Below are positions 1 to 10,860 of a DNA stretch of 64,000 bases, one piece after another. Position numbers and translations under genes: made by a program. The stretch lies in NCBI RefSeq assembly GCF_023278565.1, contig NC_064677.1, forward strand, positions 5,766,001-5,830,000. The letters run 5' to 3'. Below the pieces are notes generated by a model, which did no database searches, had not been told where the DNA came from, and saw only the letters and a program-made list of their open reading frames with translations. Numbering within the stretch: the first letter of the stretch is position 1; each line of letters starts with the position of its first letter. The DNA comes from Colletotrichum lupini (lineage: Eukaryota; Ascomycota; Sordariomycetes; Glomerellales; Glomerellaceae).

Positions 1-649
1 CTTCGTTTGTGGCGAAAAACAAGTTGGCTTCAGCTGCACATGCCTATTCGGGCACTAGAAGCTGTGCACCTCATGCTGCCTGTGCCGACTTCTTAGCTCA
101 GATGCCAGGTGGGCCTGTCTCACGTTGATATACTTTGATGAAGTCCATGATGTAGAACTCTTCTCCAGTGTATTGCTATAGAATCTTGTGTGATATTCAT
201 ACGATTGCGAGGGTACTGATGTTGGAGCTTTGGACCGTTTGGTTGTGGTTAAAAGCTCGTGTGGCGACGAACGGCCGTATAAGTGGGTTCTGCCTCTCGA
301 CCACAGGCAAACACAGAAACACGCTGAATGAGAGCACTCTTTGCGCTTCTCTCAATTGAATCTCATTACTTCCGAAGATCTACCGGGATTAAATGGGCAC
401 CAGACGTAGAAGCACTCTCTACATATGGATGCACTATGGATTGTTCGAACAGACTCGATTGAGGACCCTCACTTGAGGCTACGGTTATTGCAGAGGCCCA
501 ACCCGTTCGGAGAGAGTCTTATCTTCAGACCCTATCACTGCTGCTTCTTTTCCAAGTTCTTGAGAGGGACATCCTTTCCGAAGAGGCCTAAAAGGTAAGC
601 CGTCCTGGTCAGACAGAGAAGGGCCTGGGATTGTTAGCACATCACATGG
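1..649. other. No gene seen; downstream flank of the DUF7704-like gene
   Basis: Only short reading frames without family resemblance are present on either strand. The right end is the 3' flank of the minus-strand DUF7704-like gene. I see no RNA gene or repeat here. Confidence 0.5.
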
Positions 650-1157
650 CTAGAAATAGAAGGCTGGTCGCACCGTGACACCCACGTTGCCCCAGGCCAT
701 GGAATTCCAGCTCGCCACGTCGAGGAAGCGATCGAGGCCCATAACGTGATAGCATACGTAAATGTGACCAAGGTCGGCTATCCAAAGAGCAACGAGGTAG
801 CCGCGCACAACCTTTAGCTCGTTGGTGAGGTTGAGCACGGCTAGCCCGACCATGGCCATGAGCAGGTATATATTTCCGAGCTGGAGGGCCACGAGACGGG
901 CATTATCAGATTCCGCAGTTGGCACGGCGGCCGAGATGGCGCCCTGTACGATCTGCTCGGATATGAACCAATCCGGATTAATAACGGCCCCTAGGAAACC
1001 GCCGACGCTTTTGAGAAAACGCGCATCAGCTCAGTGGCGGGTGAGAATTGGATTGCCAGGGTGGCGAGAGAGTGGGAGAACGAACGTACAGTGAGATGGG
1101 CTCGAAGACGGTGAAGACCAGTCTAGGGAAGGTTGGAAGAGCCGCAGCCGCCGCCAT
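650..1157 (-). CDS. DUF7704-like small fungal membrane protein, two exons
   Basis: Two exons read on the minus strand: 1157-1090 and 1007-650, joined over an 82-nt intron with donor GTACGT and acceptor AAAG. The product is 141 residues and starts MAAAAALPTFPRLVFTVFEP. The ATG lies in a good context (CACCATGG). The order of features fits the fungal DUF7704 family: an N-terminal hydrophobic segment containing FEPISLVGGFLGAVINP, then WFISEQI, LALQLGN-type and LVALWIADLGH helices, and WNSMAWGN near the C-terminus. About four membrane segments are likely and the protein is short. Function of the family is unknown. It ends VRPAFYF, so there is little cytosolic tail. It shares an approximately 1.6 kb divergent intergenic region with the Myb-domain gene. 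Family assignment is from motif memory, not a search; the splice junction keeps the frame exactly. Confidence 0.85.
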
Positions 1158-2745
1158 GGTGAAAGTAGTGGCCGTTGGTACCGGTCAGCTAGTGAGAAGT
1201 GGGATGGAGGGGGATTGAAAGCGGTGCAACAACAAAGGTGGTCACCGAACCCTTGTTGATGTTCTATGGAAGGGACAGGTGTTTTCTCGAAGACGGAGGG
1301 GCGGTTGACAGGCAGGCAGGGCAGGCAGAATTTCGAGGCCAGAATGGGGGCCGAAGAAGGCGAATAAAGGTAGGGAGGGGCAACAGGCAACGCAATTGAT
1401 CAGACCGAGAAGCTGTGAGACGTTCTTTTAGCTCGGTGGAGGGTTTGTGGTGTGGTGGTCACTGTAATGTGTCATGCAAGAATTCGGAGAGGCGGAGGCG
1501 GAGGCAGAGACCACGGACGGCGGTAAATCGGAGCGAGACACATGTCTTGGGTACATGAGGTAAGGTACACTGGACGGATGCCGTACGGAGTAATAGGTAG
1601 TGAGCAACCCAGACCATGGAAGCCGTAACACAGGTGCTCAGGAAGATGCCTCTAAGGTTGCCGGCTTCGCACCGAGCTGGGTTGAAGCTACGCAGGCAAT
1701 GGAAGCAGGTTACGCAGGTTGGCAGGACCCAATTCAGGCTCAGGGAAAGGGAGATCCATCATCCTGTGAACCTAAGGTGGGACGAGAGGTGTGCACGGTG
1801 AGCCATCTAGTCAGTGCCTTGCCCGACTTGCCAATGTCTGTCAAACTCAAGGTTAATCAGTCCATTGCCTGCTGGCAGATTTCTCTTGCTAAAGTTGGGC
1901 AGCCATCAACTCTTTTGTCCTTCCACAGTACCTTGATAGGGTAAATACATAGATGTATGGACCTGCTGTCTGCCTGGTATTGAGGCATCAAGGTATCTTC
2001 TATTACCTGCAAGTCACCTTTGTGACATATGCGTGGTCATGACATGTGTATTGAAGAGAGAGGCAAAGAGACCGAGACTGACAGAGAAAGCTGCGTGCCG
2101 GCGCGGAGAAGGAGAAACGGGCTTTCGCTGGGCAGCAGCCAATGATAACCACAAAGTATTAAAGTTACTTGGCACACCCGCCGCCGCTGCAGGTTGGTAT
2201 CAGCAAATACCGCAAACCCAACCGCGCTAGTCTCATTTGCCGCTTCTACGGTGGAGAATCTTCACGTGGAACTTCCATCGTTGGGCAAATCTTCTAGGAG
2301 GAGCCCTGCAGCCATGGTGCCTGTGGTGAGCCCGTCTGCCTGTCAAGCCGGGCCCTGAAATGCTGTAAGCCAATCCTTAGCTGCTTCACGCTTTACTTTA
2401 CTGATAGATAGATACCCTTACCTACCCACGCTACCTTACCCTTCCGCCTTCCATTCCTAATGCTCCCCTCCGCCTTTCGGTCACCTCAGTCACTGCCCGT
2501 CTTTGCTACCTCAGCAAACTCGTTGAAGACTCGAGTCCAAGTCTTGTCTTCGTCTGCTCCTCCTCCTCCTCCTTCTCCTCCTCACCATCCTGCCCGCACG
2601 CCGCCGACCTTACACCCATCCATCCCGCGTCCATTGTCTCTCCTTCTTTCCTTCGCCTCTCCCCTTCACTCCTCTTCTCTTCGCCTGTGTTGTTTCCTAC
2701 CTCAAATTTTAAACCAAATGCCCACTCCGACTTTCCTAGCCCACG
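1158..2745. other. Divergent intergenic region between DUF7704-like and Myb genes
   Basis: This stretch must contain both promoters. The right 350 bases are pyrimidine-rich (CTCC/TCCT runs from about 2540 to 2700), typical of a fungal transcription start and 5' leader. One TACGGAGTA element lies at 1584-1592. No coding sequence is supported apart from the upstream ORF at 2718. Confidence 0.5.
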
Positions 2746-2816
2746 ATGGCCTACATCGAGCCACGCCTCATCCACCTGCTGAACGATTCCACCACGCCAC
2801 AGCTCGCTCACGCTGA
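2718..2816 (+). promoter_or_regulatory. Upstream ORF overlapping the Myb gene start
   Basis: An ATG at 2718 (context CCAAATGC) opens a 32-codon reading frame, MPTPTFLAHDG to the stop at 2816. It overlaps the first 71 bases of the main ORF in another frame. If the leader includes it, scanning ribosomes would meet it 28 nt before the main ATG, so it could lower or condition translation of the Myb protein. The transcript start is not visible, so its presence in the mRNA is inferred from the pyrimidine-rich leader just upstream. Confidence 0.45.
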
Positions 2817-4497
2817 TCTGCCGCCCCTCCGTCTAGCCTTCTCTCGTCCCTCCGAGAGGCCCTTCCCACTCGAGCCTGAGACCACCCATCGCGAGGAAAA
2901 CACCAAAGGGCCCTCGCTCGCCACCACCCACGGAGCCCCACCACAGAATTCCGGCACCCTCGACGACAGCTTCTCCGCACGAGATTCACGAAAGGATGAC
3001 GAACCACCAATCGATCGGGGAGCAGTCAACAGCACCGCGCACTTACAATTGAGACTGCTCTTGGGCGACGACCGAGATAACGTAGACTCCTCCTTTTCTC
3101 TGAGCAAGATCCTCGATGAGGTGCCCGAAAACAAAGATGATTCCGCAAATAAGAAGAGGCACCGCAACGTTGCCACCAAGGATGACTTTGTGCAGCTACC
3201 ACAGCCGGTCAAGAAACAAAAGCCAATTCAACCCCAAGTCATGCCGACTATGCCGCCTATCATCAATGGCTTACACGAACCTCCCCCCGATGCTGCGCTG
3301 TTCCCGCCCATTGCCTCCAACGACTTCAACGAGCCCGAAAGCAACCAGCTTAAGCCGCTTCGAGATTTCGCGCCTGTGCCCGAGGAGAAGGATATGGAAA
3401 TGGAGGTTGAGAAGCCCGCTGAGGCTGACTCGACAACATCCAAGAACTCCAAATCTAGTGGTGGCAAAACAAGGAAGAAGGCGATGAAGCCGAGGCGCAA
3501 GTGGTCCGAAGCTGAGACAAACCACCTACTGCTGGGTGTCAATCGGCACGGCGTTGGAAAGTGGACCGACATCCTTGCAGACCCCGACTTCAACTTCAAT
3601 GACCGAACTGCGGGCGACTTGAAGGACCGGTTTCGCACCTGCTGCCCGAACGAGTTGCGCAGGACTAACAGCGAACCGAAGATTACAACTGCTGTTGCTG
3701 CGCCGCCAACGACTCCAACCGAACCAAAGGCCAAAGCTAAAACGGGTCTGCTGTCGGAAAATATACTCATAGCCCAAGATGAGGCTGCAGCCAGCGAATC
3801 GTCCCAAATGACACAGGCTGATTTGGACGCCTTTCCTAAGATGAAGAGGAGTAGGGCGCACCGCAAGAAGCTGGAGGATTTAGCGGAGCTAGGAATACAC
3901 GGTCCATTCAAGAAGTCTCACAGAAGAGAAAGACGGCCTTTCACCGACCAAGACGACAAGCAAATACTCGAAGGGCTGGACAAATATGGACCAGCCTGGA
4001 CCAAGATCCAGAGAGACCCACGCTTTAGTCTGTCTGGAAGACAACCGACCGACCTAAGAGACAGGGTTCGGAACAAGTACCCCAGCGTTTATGCCAAGAT
4101 TGAGAAGGGACTCTTCCAGCCCCAGGACGGGCGAGGGGGCGATACCCTCGAACCAACGGTTAGCATGAGCATCTCGAATACTCTGCAGCCCAACAGGCCA
4201 CCTCCCATGGAGGCAGCATTGAATAGAACCAACTCAAAGGAAGACCTCCCTAGGTGGCCTTTATCTGTCGTCGACAATGGAGAGGTGCCTGCCAGTCAGC
4301 AGGCCTTCGACTTTGGCGAAACGACTACGGCGACATTCATGGGAAGTGCGGGAGAGATGGACATCTCTCGCCTACTACTGGACGACTCACAAGTCGCCAG
4401 CTCGACCGCGATATACGCACCCGATCAGACGTCTGAATCGACGTCACCACAACGTTCCGCTGGGTGTTGGAATCTCAATAGCCCTTCGGCAGCTTGA
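2746..4497 (+). CDS. Double telobox-type Myb DNA-binding protein (Teb1/Tbf1-like)
   Basis: Single-exon ORF of 583 residues; its ATG (CACGATGG) follows a CT-rich leader. Two Myb/SANT repeats are clear. The first, residues about 250-306, begins RRKWSEAETNHLL and contains VGKWTDI and GDLKDRFR. The second, about 396-452, begins RRPFTDQDDKQIL and contains PAWTKI and TDLRDRVRNKYP. The DLKDR/DLRDR third-helix motifs match the telobox of telomeric-repeat binders (TRF/Taz1/Tbf1/Teb1 group). Having two such repeats in one chain resembles fission-yeast Teb1. A basic stretch (KTRKKAMKPRRK) before repeat 1 could be a nuclear signal. The N- and C-terminal regions are low-complexity. Likely role: a sequence-specific nuclear protein that binds TTAGGG-like sites at telomeres or promoters. 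Orthology is inferred; DNA binding of telobox type is well supported. Confidence 0.85.
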   Translation: MAYIEPRLIHLLNDSTTPQLAHADLPPLRLAFSRPSERPFPLEPETTHREENTKGPSLATTHGAPPQNSGTLDDSFSARDSRKDDEPPIDRGAVNSTAHLQLRLLLGDDRDNVDSSFSLSKILDEVPENKDDSANKKRHRNVATKDDFVQLPQPVKKQKPIQPQVMPTMPPIINGLHEPPPDAALFPPIASNDFNEPESNQLKPLRDFAPVPEEKDMEMEVEKPAEADSTTSKNSKSSGGKTRKKAMKPRRKWSEAETNHLLLGVNRHGVGKWTDILADPDFNFNDRTAGDLKDRFRTCCPNELRRTNSEPKITTAVAAPPTTPTEPKAKAKTGLLSENILIAQDEAAASESSQMTQADLDAFPKMKRSRAHRKKLEDLAELGIHGPFKKSHRRERRPFTDQDDKQILEGLDKYGPAWTKIQRDPRFSLSGRQPTDLRDRVRNKYPSVYAKIEKGLFQPQDGRGGDTLEPTVSMSISNTLQPNRPPPMEAALNRTNSKEDLPRWPLSVVDNGEVPASQQAFDFGETTTATFMGSAGEMDISRLLLDDSQVASSTAIYAPDQTSESTSPQRSAGCWNLNSPSAA

Positions 4498-5365
4498 TCT
4501 TCATCCTGCTGCGTCTTTTCAGTGGCCTAGTACACTTGCTAGGTTTCGACCTCTTGCCTTGTGTGCAGGAATTTGTGTCGAACATTAGAATCAAAAGTGC
4601 TACGTATTGTTTGCTTACGTGGCGTACATGGAGAATTGGGGTGCTTCGCTACCCGAACGGTCGTTTCTGGACATAGATCTATACCAATTGGGGTTCCGTA
4701 ATCACATTTTGGAGATACGGCGCATAAACAGGTATCTTTGGCCAAGGATGGACAAAAGGGGGTTTGGAGTGAATTAGATGGACTACGGTCGTTTCTGTGC
4801 AAGAACGAGTTAGTGTTCCGGACGGGCTATCTGGATAGAGTGTCGAGATCCGGGCACTGTGAGCTAGAAAGCACCAATCGCTAGATGATTGTATTGAATA
4901 TAGTGCACACGACCGGTGCACACTATGAACCTGGAATTCTTCACGCCCCGATATGCCAATGACGGAACTTGAATAGTCTCGGACAAGAGGTGCCCATTAG
5001 GTATTGTGCTTTTGGTGGGGCCGCTGTCATCGGCCTTACCAGCAAAGCCCGTGTTGCCATGCGCCGGCCGTGGACGGATCCACCAACCGCCGAATTAACG
5101 GAGCACGAGAGCCAAGTGGATCAAGCACACGGACCATCTCGCTTAATCCAGTTGACCACTGAATGTCGCCGGATTATCGAAGCCCCGCTCCTGCTTTTGA
5201 CCGCCCAGAGACACAAGTGTAGGGTTCGAAAAACCTACGCCTCACAGAAAATTTCCAGCCCGATCCCTCTGTACTCCACGTCCCGAGTTGAATCTGAGTA
5301 TCTCGACTTCGACCTTCACACCCACCGACCAGATACCTCCATAGGCTAATCGGCAGTCAGACAAA
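4498..5365. other. Intergenic region containing the eS4 promoter
   Basis: No coding sequence supported. The last part is the promoter and short leader of the eS4 gene and carries a telobox-like TAGGGTT at 5220-5226. A frame open through 4969-5349 begins without ATG and has no family resemblance. Confidence 0.5.
5220..5226 (-). promoter_or_regulatory. Telobox-like AACCCTA element in the eS4 promoter
   Basis: TAGGGTT on the plus strand (AACCCTA on the minus) lies 140 bp upstream of the eS4 ATG. It sits in a small 5-bp hairpin (GTAGG...CCTAC). AACCCTA-type sites are known in ribosomal-protein gene promoters of several fungi as sites for Tbf1-like Myb proteins. A single 7-mer is weak evidence by itself; its position and the gene type give it weight. 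Confidence 0.4.
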
Positions 5366-6636
5366 ATGGGCAAGGGACTGTAAGTACTTGATACCCAATC
5401 CTCATTTTCAATCTCAATATTGTCATCGACGCGATTCGGGATTCTGTTTGTCGCTCGAGCGATTTTGACTTGCCCGCCGCGACGAACTGAAGGAAAATTT
5501 CGAAGACAATATTCCAGATCATGATCGAGCCCATTCTCGACACGAACAAATATTCTGACAATGCCCTCACAGCAAGAAGCACCAGAAGCGCCTTAGCGCG
5601 CCTTCGCACTGGCTCCTGGACAAGCTGTCCGGAACCTACGCTCCCCGCCCCTCGGCCGGTCCTCACAAGCTTCGCGACTGCTTGCCGCTGATCGTCTTCC
5701 TCCGCAACCGCCTCAAGTACGCCCTCAACTTCCGCGAGACCCGCTCCATCCTCATGCAGCGCCTCATCAAGGTCGACGGCAAGGTCCGCACCGACATGAC
5801 CTACCCCGCCGGCTTCATGGACGTCATCACCATCGACAAGACTGGCGAGAACTTCCGTCTCATCTACGACACCAAGGGCCGCTTCACCGTCCACCGCATC
5901 CAGGCCGAGGAGGCCGAGTACAAGCTCGGCAAGGTCAAGCGCGTTCAGCTTGGCCGCGGTGGAATCCCATTCTTGGTCACGCACGATGCGAGAACGTGAG
6001 TTTGCACACTCTGCACTGGTTCTGTCAGACATCATTCAGCCGTTGGATCAAGCTTTGGTCGATTCGTCATCACCCAAAATGCTCTCTTGTTCAATTCCTG
6101 GAATAAGACTTCCCAATCATATGAAATCCCCTTCCCTTTTGAAGTGGGAGGGAGGCGGAATTGCAACGTCAAAAAGAAGAATATTGGCCGATTACGAAGA
6201 AAAGAGATTGGAGCTATACACATCCGACGGCTGTAATGTATCACCCCGTCCGAACCCTCTTTGCTGACTCTTTTATCTCTATAGCATCCGCTACCCTGAC
6301 CCCCTCGTCAAGGTCAACGACACTGTCAAGATCAACCTTGCCACCGGCAAGATTGAGGACTTCATCAAGTTCGACACCGGCTCCATTGCCATGGTCACCG
6401 GCGGTCGCAACATGGGTCGTGTCGGTGTCATCACCCACCGTGAGCGCCACGACGGAGGTTTCAACATCGTCCACATCAAGGACGCCATTGACAACACCTT
6501 CGCCACCCGTGAGTCCAACGTCTTCGTCATCGGCTCCGAGAAGCCCTGGATCTCCCTGCCCAAGGGCAAGGGTGTCAAGCTCTCCATCGCCGAGGAGCGT
6601 GACCGCCGTCGCGCCAACGCCCTCGCCGGCAACTAA
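5366..6636 (+). CDS. rps4: 40S ribosomal protein eS4 (RPS4), three exons
   Basis: Exons are 5366-5379, 5573-5995 and 6285-6636. The introns of 193 and 289 nt have GTAAGT/CACAG and GTGAGT/CTATAG ends. The first exon is only 14 nt (MGKG plus two bases), a common design in fungal ribosomal genes. The product is 262 residues, the usual eS4 length. Diagnostic segments are [20 protein letters not shown], the S4-like RNA-binding region with [29 protein letters not shown], the central VTHDARTIRYPDP crossing intron 2, the KOW segment near [11 protein letters not shown], and a C-terminus of [20 protein letters not shown]. It is part of the small ribosomal subunit body in the cytosol. Strong C-ending codon preference fits high expression. 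I looked for C/D-box snoRNAs in both introns and found no convincing box pair on the sense strand. Confidence 0.98.
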
Positions 6637-7724
6637 GCGTCTTGTCTTCCTCTTCTACGAAATGATGAAGGTTGCGCGTGAGTCTGCTGCGTGTGCTGCG
6701 GCCAGGCTGCTCCGAAAGGTGACACCTCGGCTGCATTGCTACACACTTTCGTGAATGTCTCTTCTCGGGGACGGAAACGGTTATTTGGGTCGGGCAAATG
6801 GGATTGAGCATGATCAAAAAAATTACGGAGTCTAGGGCTGATTTTAGAGTTGTCGGCTTCGACTAACCCTGCAGATAGCTGCGGCCAATACCAAGCCATT
6901 GAAGGTCACTCTTCCGCCCAATCTTGAGTTCCCACATGCCTCGCTCCGTGATGTTGTCTTGTGAAAACATCGTATCCTACCTCCACCTGGGAGACTGCGA
7001 CGTCATCACGTACCATTGCACTCTTGACGTATTGTTGTCCGCTGCGTAACGTCTCTTGGTGTCTACTGATTCAGAACTGGCCACATAGAAGTGAAAACCG
7101 CACAGCACAGGCTTCCCAAGTCTTGACAATTAACGTAACTCGATAAACATTGTGGCTAGCGTGCAGACCCATAAGTTCCACAAAGTGATTCGATGTATTC
7201 ACTCTCGCAACGTCCTCATGGGAATCCATTGGAGGCTTTCCCCCCATGCAGCTCGCCCTCGGAGATAACATCTGCCAGCCAAACAATCATGAACCCCTCC
7301 ATAAAGCCTTCCACTAGCAGCACGTCCTTAGCTCGAGGCATCAGCCATAAACCACTCATCACCCCAATATATACCTGCCCGCTAGTTAATTCTCATCTTA
7401 CCATGCACCGACCTTTCCCCATGCTCGACTCCCAAGGAAAAGGGAAGCGCGGGTCATACTTCGTCAAAGCACACAGCCATCGAGAGGAAGAGACAAGGCA
7501 GAGCGAAGGACAGAAAAGGGCCGCAGTTACATCGCCAAGTTTCCCGAGGGGCCCAAAACCAGTCGACCACTAAGCCCACACGGAAAACCACGACCGCACA
7601 GTAGGTAACCGGTCTCGTGCCCTCTGCTGCATGCTTGTATGACGCAGGCTCACCCCGGCAGTCCACGTTTGGTCTACAGCCACGAGATCGTTTGGACATA
7701 GGTACTGTGCAGCATTCTTACGCG

Positions 7725-7769
7725 CACACACACACACACACACACACACATTCTCCAAGGTGTGTGTGT
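7725..7769. repeat. (CA)13 microsatellite with facing (GT)5
   Basis: Thirteen CA units run from 7725 to 7750. After nine bases, five GT units follow (7760-7769) on the same strand, so the two blocks can pair as a short hairpin. Confidence 0.9.
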
Positions 7770-8010
7770 ATGTCTACCTCGAACCTGCTGTGGATGATTG
7801 CGGGGGAGGAGAAGGAGCGGGAACCAATTCCCAGGCAGTAGGATCCGAGTAGGGTAGCTCCCTCAGGTAATTTTGTCTACCCCAGTGGAAGTTCTCACCG
7901 TGACCACCTCAAATCGATTGGTCATCGCATTACGAAAGGGGGCAGTAACTCTTCGGTTTTGCTGTTGAAGGGGTACTGCATATCTCTCCCCGAGGAGGAA
8001 GAAGGGGAGT

Positions 8011-8029
8011 GGGGGGGGGGGGGGGGGGG
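8011..8029. repeat. Poly-G run, 19 bases
   Basis: Uninterrupted G19 on the plus strand inside a G-rich patch. It opens a spurious proline-rich frame on the minus strand, which I do not accept as a gene. Confidence 0.9.
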
Positions 8030-10860
8030 AGGGAGGCGAGATTCTCGTCCTCTTTGAGAATGTTTCGATACCACGACTTTTTGGGGCCTGATCCTGATTC
8101 CGGGGTAAAAGGGCTGTCTGAGAACTTAGGTACAACGACGGTGAGCAGAATGGCTCCATGGCGGTTTCGTCATAACTCACAATCGTGGTTGGCAAGCCCG
8201 AGAGGCGAAGCATTTCCAACGAGGCGGCTTGTGCCTGAGCCAAAGAAGTCACTACGGCTGATCCCAAATCAACCTGCTGACACGGTTTGCCAGTTTGTAT
8301 TAGAAGAGAGGGGGACGACACAGCCTCCGTCTCTCATGAATGTTTGCTGCTCAACGTCTGAGCTGGCGAATAATGTAGATATTTCATGTTTTGAGTTCTT
8401 CGTGACCTGAACTGAAGGGCAGCTGAAGCATCCGCAGTATCTCCCGGTTACCGAACTTCTCGTTGTCTAAATTTTTTTACGTTTGTGGAGGTGGAACACC
8501 CCCCCCCGCCATCGTGGTCACTCAACCCCGCCGTAACACACGCACTGCCAAAACCCACCAGCAGAGTCTAGCCTTGGAGCCGACGTGCTAATTACCAGCC
8601 TACCACGCTGGGCGGTTAACGAAACATCAGACTAACCTGCTAGGTCCCCCAAGACTCTTGGGGTAATCTTGAAAAGACATCAATACTCCGGTTTGAAGTC
8701 CAGTGGAACACGTTGAAGGTTCAAAACGAGGCATAAGCGTTGTTGGCTGAAAGCTACCTCGGTCCGTTTCGTTCAATGGGATGGACCCTGAACACGCCCA
8801 GCTAGGCTTTGGCAAGAAAGGAACACCACCAGGTAGGCGGCGGACGACATGCCTTCCGGCGACTTTGCCGCCTTATGTGAGACACAGGCAACCAGTCAGG
8901 AGTGTGATGGGGAATACGACGCAGCTCCCCCGGGCACAGGGCGTTGTTTCTTTGCTTTGTTCTAGAATCCGCATGTTTGTACTCCGTACGCTACGGAGAC
9001 TCCACGATATGTGGACCGTCAAGTAAGCGTTCTCGTGGTTGGCGGCAGCTTCGATCAGGGTTCGGGATTTCCATGGCGCGTTGAGATTGACCAAATCCAT
9101 CAGAGCAGGCAGACATTATTAGGCGAAAGTCCAAGGCTATCATACCATCGCTAGCTGACATTGATAATAGCGCGGATTACGACTGTGAGATGGTCTCTGT
9201 GACGCTGGTTGACTCTCGGTAGAGGAATTATGAGAAGGAAAAGCCCTGCGAGAGGCTCTCCTGGCCTGGGCATTCCGACTTTCGACCCTGGCCTGAGTAC
9301 CTGGAAGTCCATGCAGCATCCAGGCTACCTTGATTTAGACCGATGATCGAATCTCATCGATTCTTGGGGTCGCATGGCTAGCAGCAAGGGGGGTTGCGTT
9401 ACAGGCTTGCGGCGTGGGAGGCACGCATCCACTGATGCACTGAAAATCCTTTGGGCAGGTCGACAGGAGGGCTGAGCGGGCGTTGAAAGAGTGGCGGTTT
9501 GTCATCGGAAGCCGCACACTTTGGAGATGAGAATTCCTTTTCGTGACTATTAAACATTCCGCTGTCTTGCTTGCAATAGAAGAGAACAGTATGTCTCATT
9601 GCTTTAAGAGAGTGTAATGGTTCCGCAAAGCCATAGTCTCACCGCGTGTGACGTCCGGTCTGGGGTATGCACCTCGGACGCATCGCTGACATAACTTGAA
9701 CTCTGAATGATGGTGTCTCCTAATAAATAGTAGCTGAGGTGGTGGTCGGGGTCAATGTAATTGCTTACCACCTCCGCCCGTAACGAGTACTTGGGACACC
9801 ATTGAGCTTATGCCAACCTGTCTTCTGGAGGTCAGATGACAGAAATGTCATCTACTGCAGATGGAACGAGAGGCTGAGCTGCTTTGCCTGACTGCTTCGT
9901 CGCATACTGTGTAGGCATCTACCTACTCAGTGCTACTGTGGGTTCTGTTATCTTGACCTCGGAAAACCTCCGTGTCGGCGCTGCCATCGGGAACGGACTT
10001 CCGGGGCACACTCTGTGGGTGGGACAGCCAGCACCCAAGGTCCTCATCTCGGAGCACCTCTTCGTACAGTTTTCGCTGGAAGACTGTCAGACCCCATGCC
10101 CGCCCTTGATCCACCAGGCGAGTGCGACCTCGCAGTGGATTGCCTTCTGTGAGAGAATGTCCAGAAACCTGCATTCATATCCACAGGTGAGGAGGCATAT
10201 TCCAGCCGGCAAGCGGCACCCTCACGAACGTCTTGTTTGGCTGGCCCCGGAAGCCAACGGCCTGCGTCCTCGGCGGTCACCGTGGGCCACCGTTACCCCT
10301 CGTGCGAGACCCACTGCGGACTCTACACCGACCAGGCCGGGGCGCGGGGGTTCGTCAGAAATCAGGGCTCTTTTGTCGCTCACAAGAGGCTGGAAATCGT
10401 GGTCATGGGAAGAGATTGAAATTTTCTCGGCCCCCTGTACCCATGCTGTTCGTTGGGGGTACGCCAGCTCGCCTGCATTTTCTGCGTCAGTGGCATCTTG
10501 AGTCTGTCAGGCTTCATCAGTATTGCCCTTCTCCGTCTCACCGTCGTACAACTCAAGGGCAGCAGGGCACGAAGTCCGTCAGCCTTCCGAACTCGACATT
10601 CGATTCGCTTGCCAGTGGTAATTTGTGGCTGCTGTTGCCGTGAACTTCAGTTACGTCGGTGAGAAGTCCAATTCAAAGAGTGGGATGCTGTTGGTAATCA
10701 GATTTCCAGTAGACCAACTGCGGAAGGTTGTTGCTGCCCCCCATCCATCGTAGCTTGAGCCACCCCACGAAACGGGGGTCACACCTGCATCACAACCCAG
10801 CATCAGTTCCTACTGATGACGTGAAAGGCTCTACCTTGGTCCATCATCGAGTTCGTGTCC

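Noticed and set aside
5346..6035. 229-codon frame on the minus strand
   Set aside because: It is the antisense of the eS4 second exon; C-ending codons of eS4 leave the complementary strand open.
5380..6284. snoRNA hosted in the eS4 introns
   Set aside because: No C box (RTGATGA) with a properly spaced D box on the sense strand in either intron.
7863..8321. 152-codon minus-strand frame with a polyproline block
   Set aside because: The proline run is just the complement of the G19 homopolymer; no family resemblance.
9884..10501. 205-codon plus-strand frame
   Set aside because: Begins with TTG, has no internal ATG near the start that gives a plausible protein, and shows no known motif.
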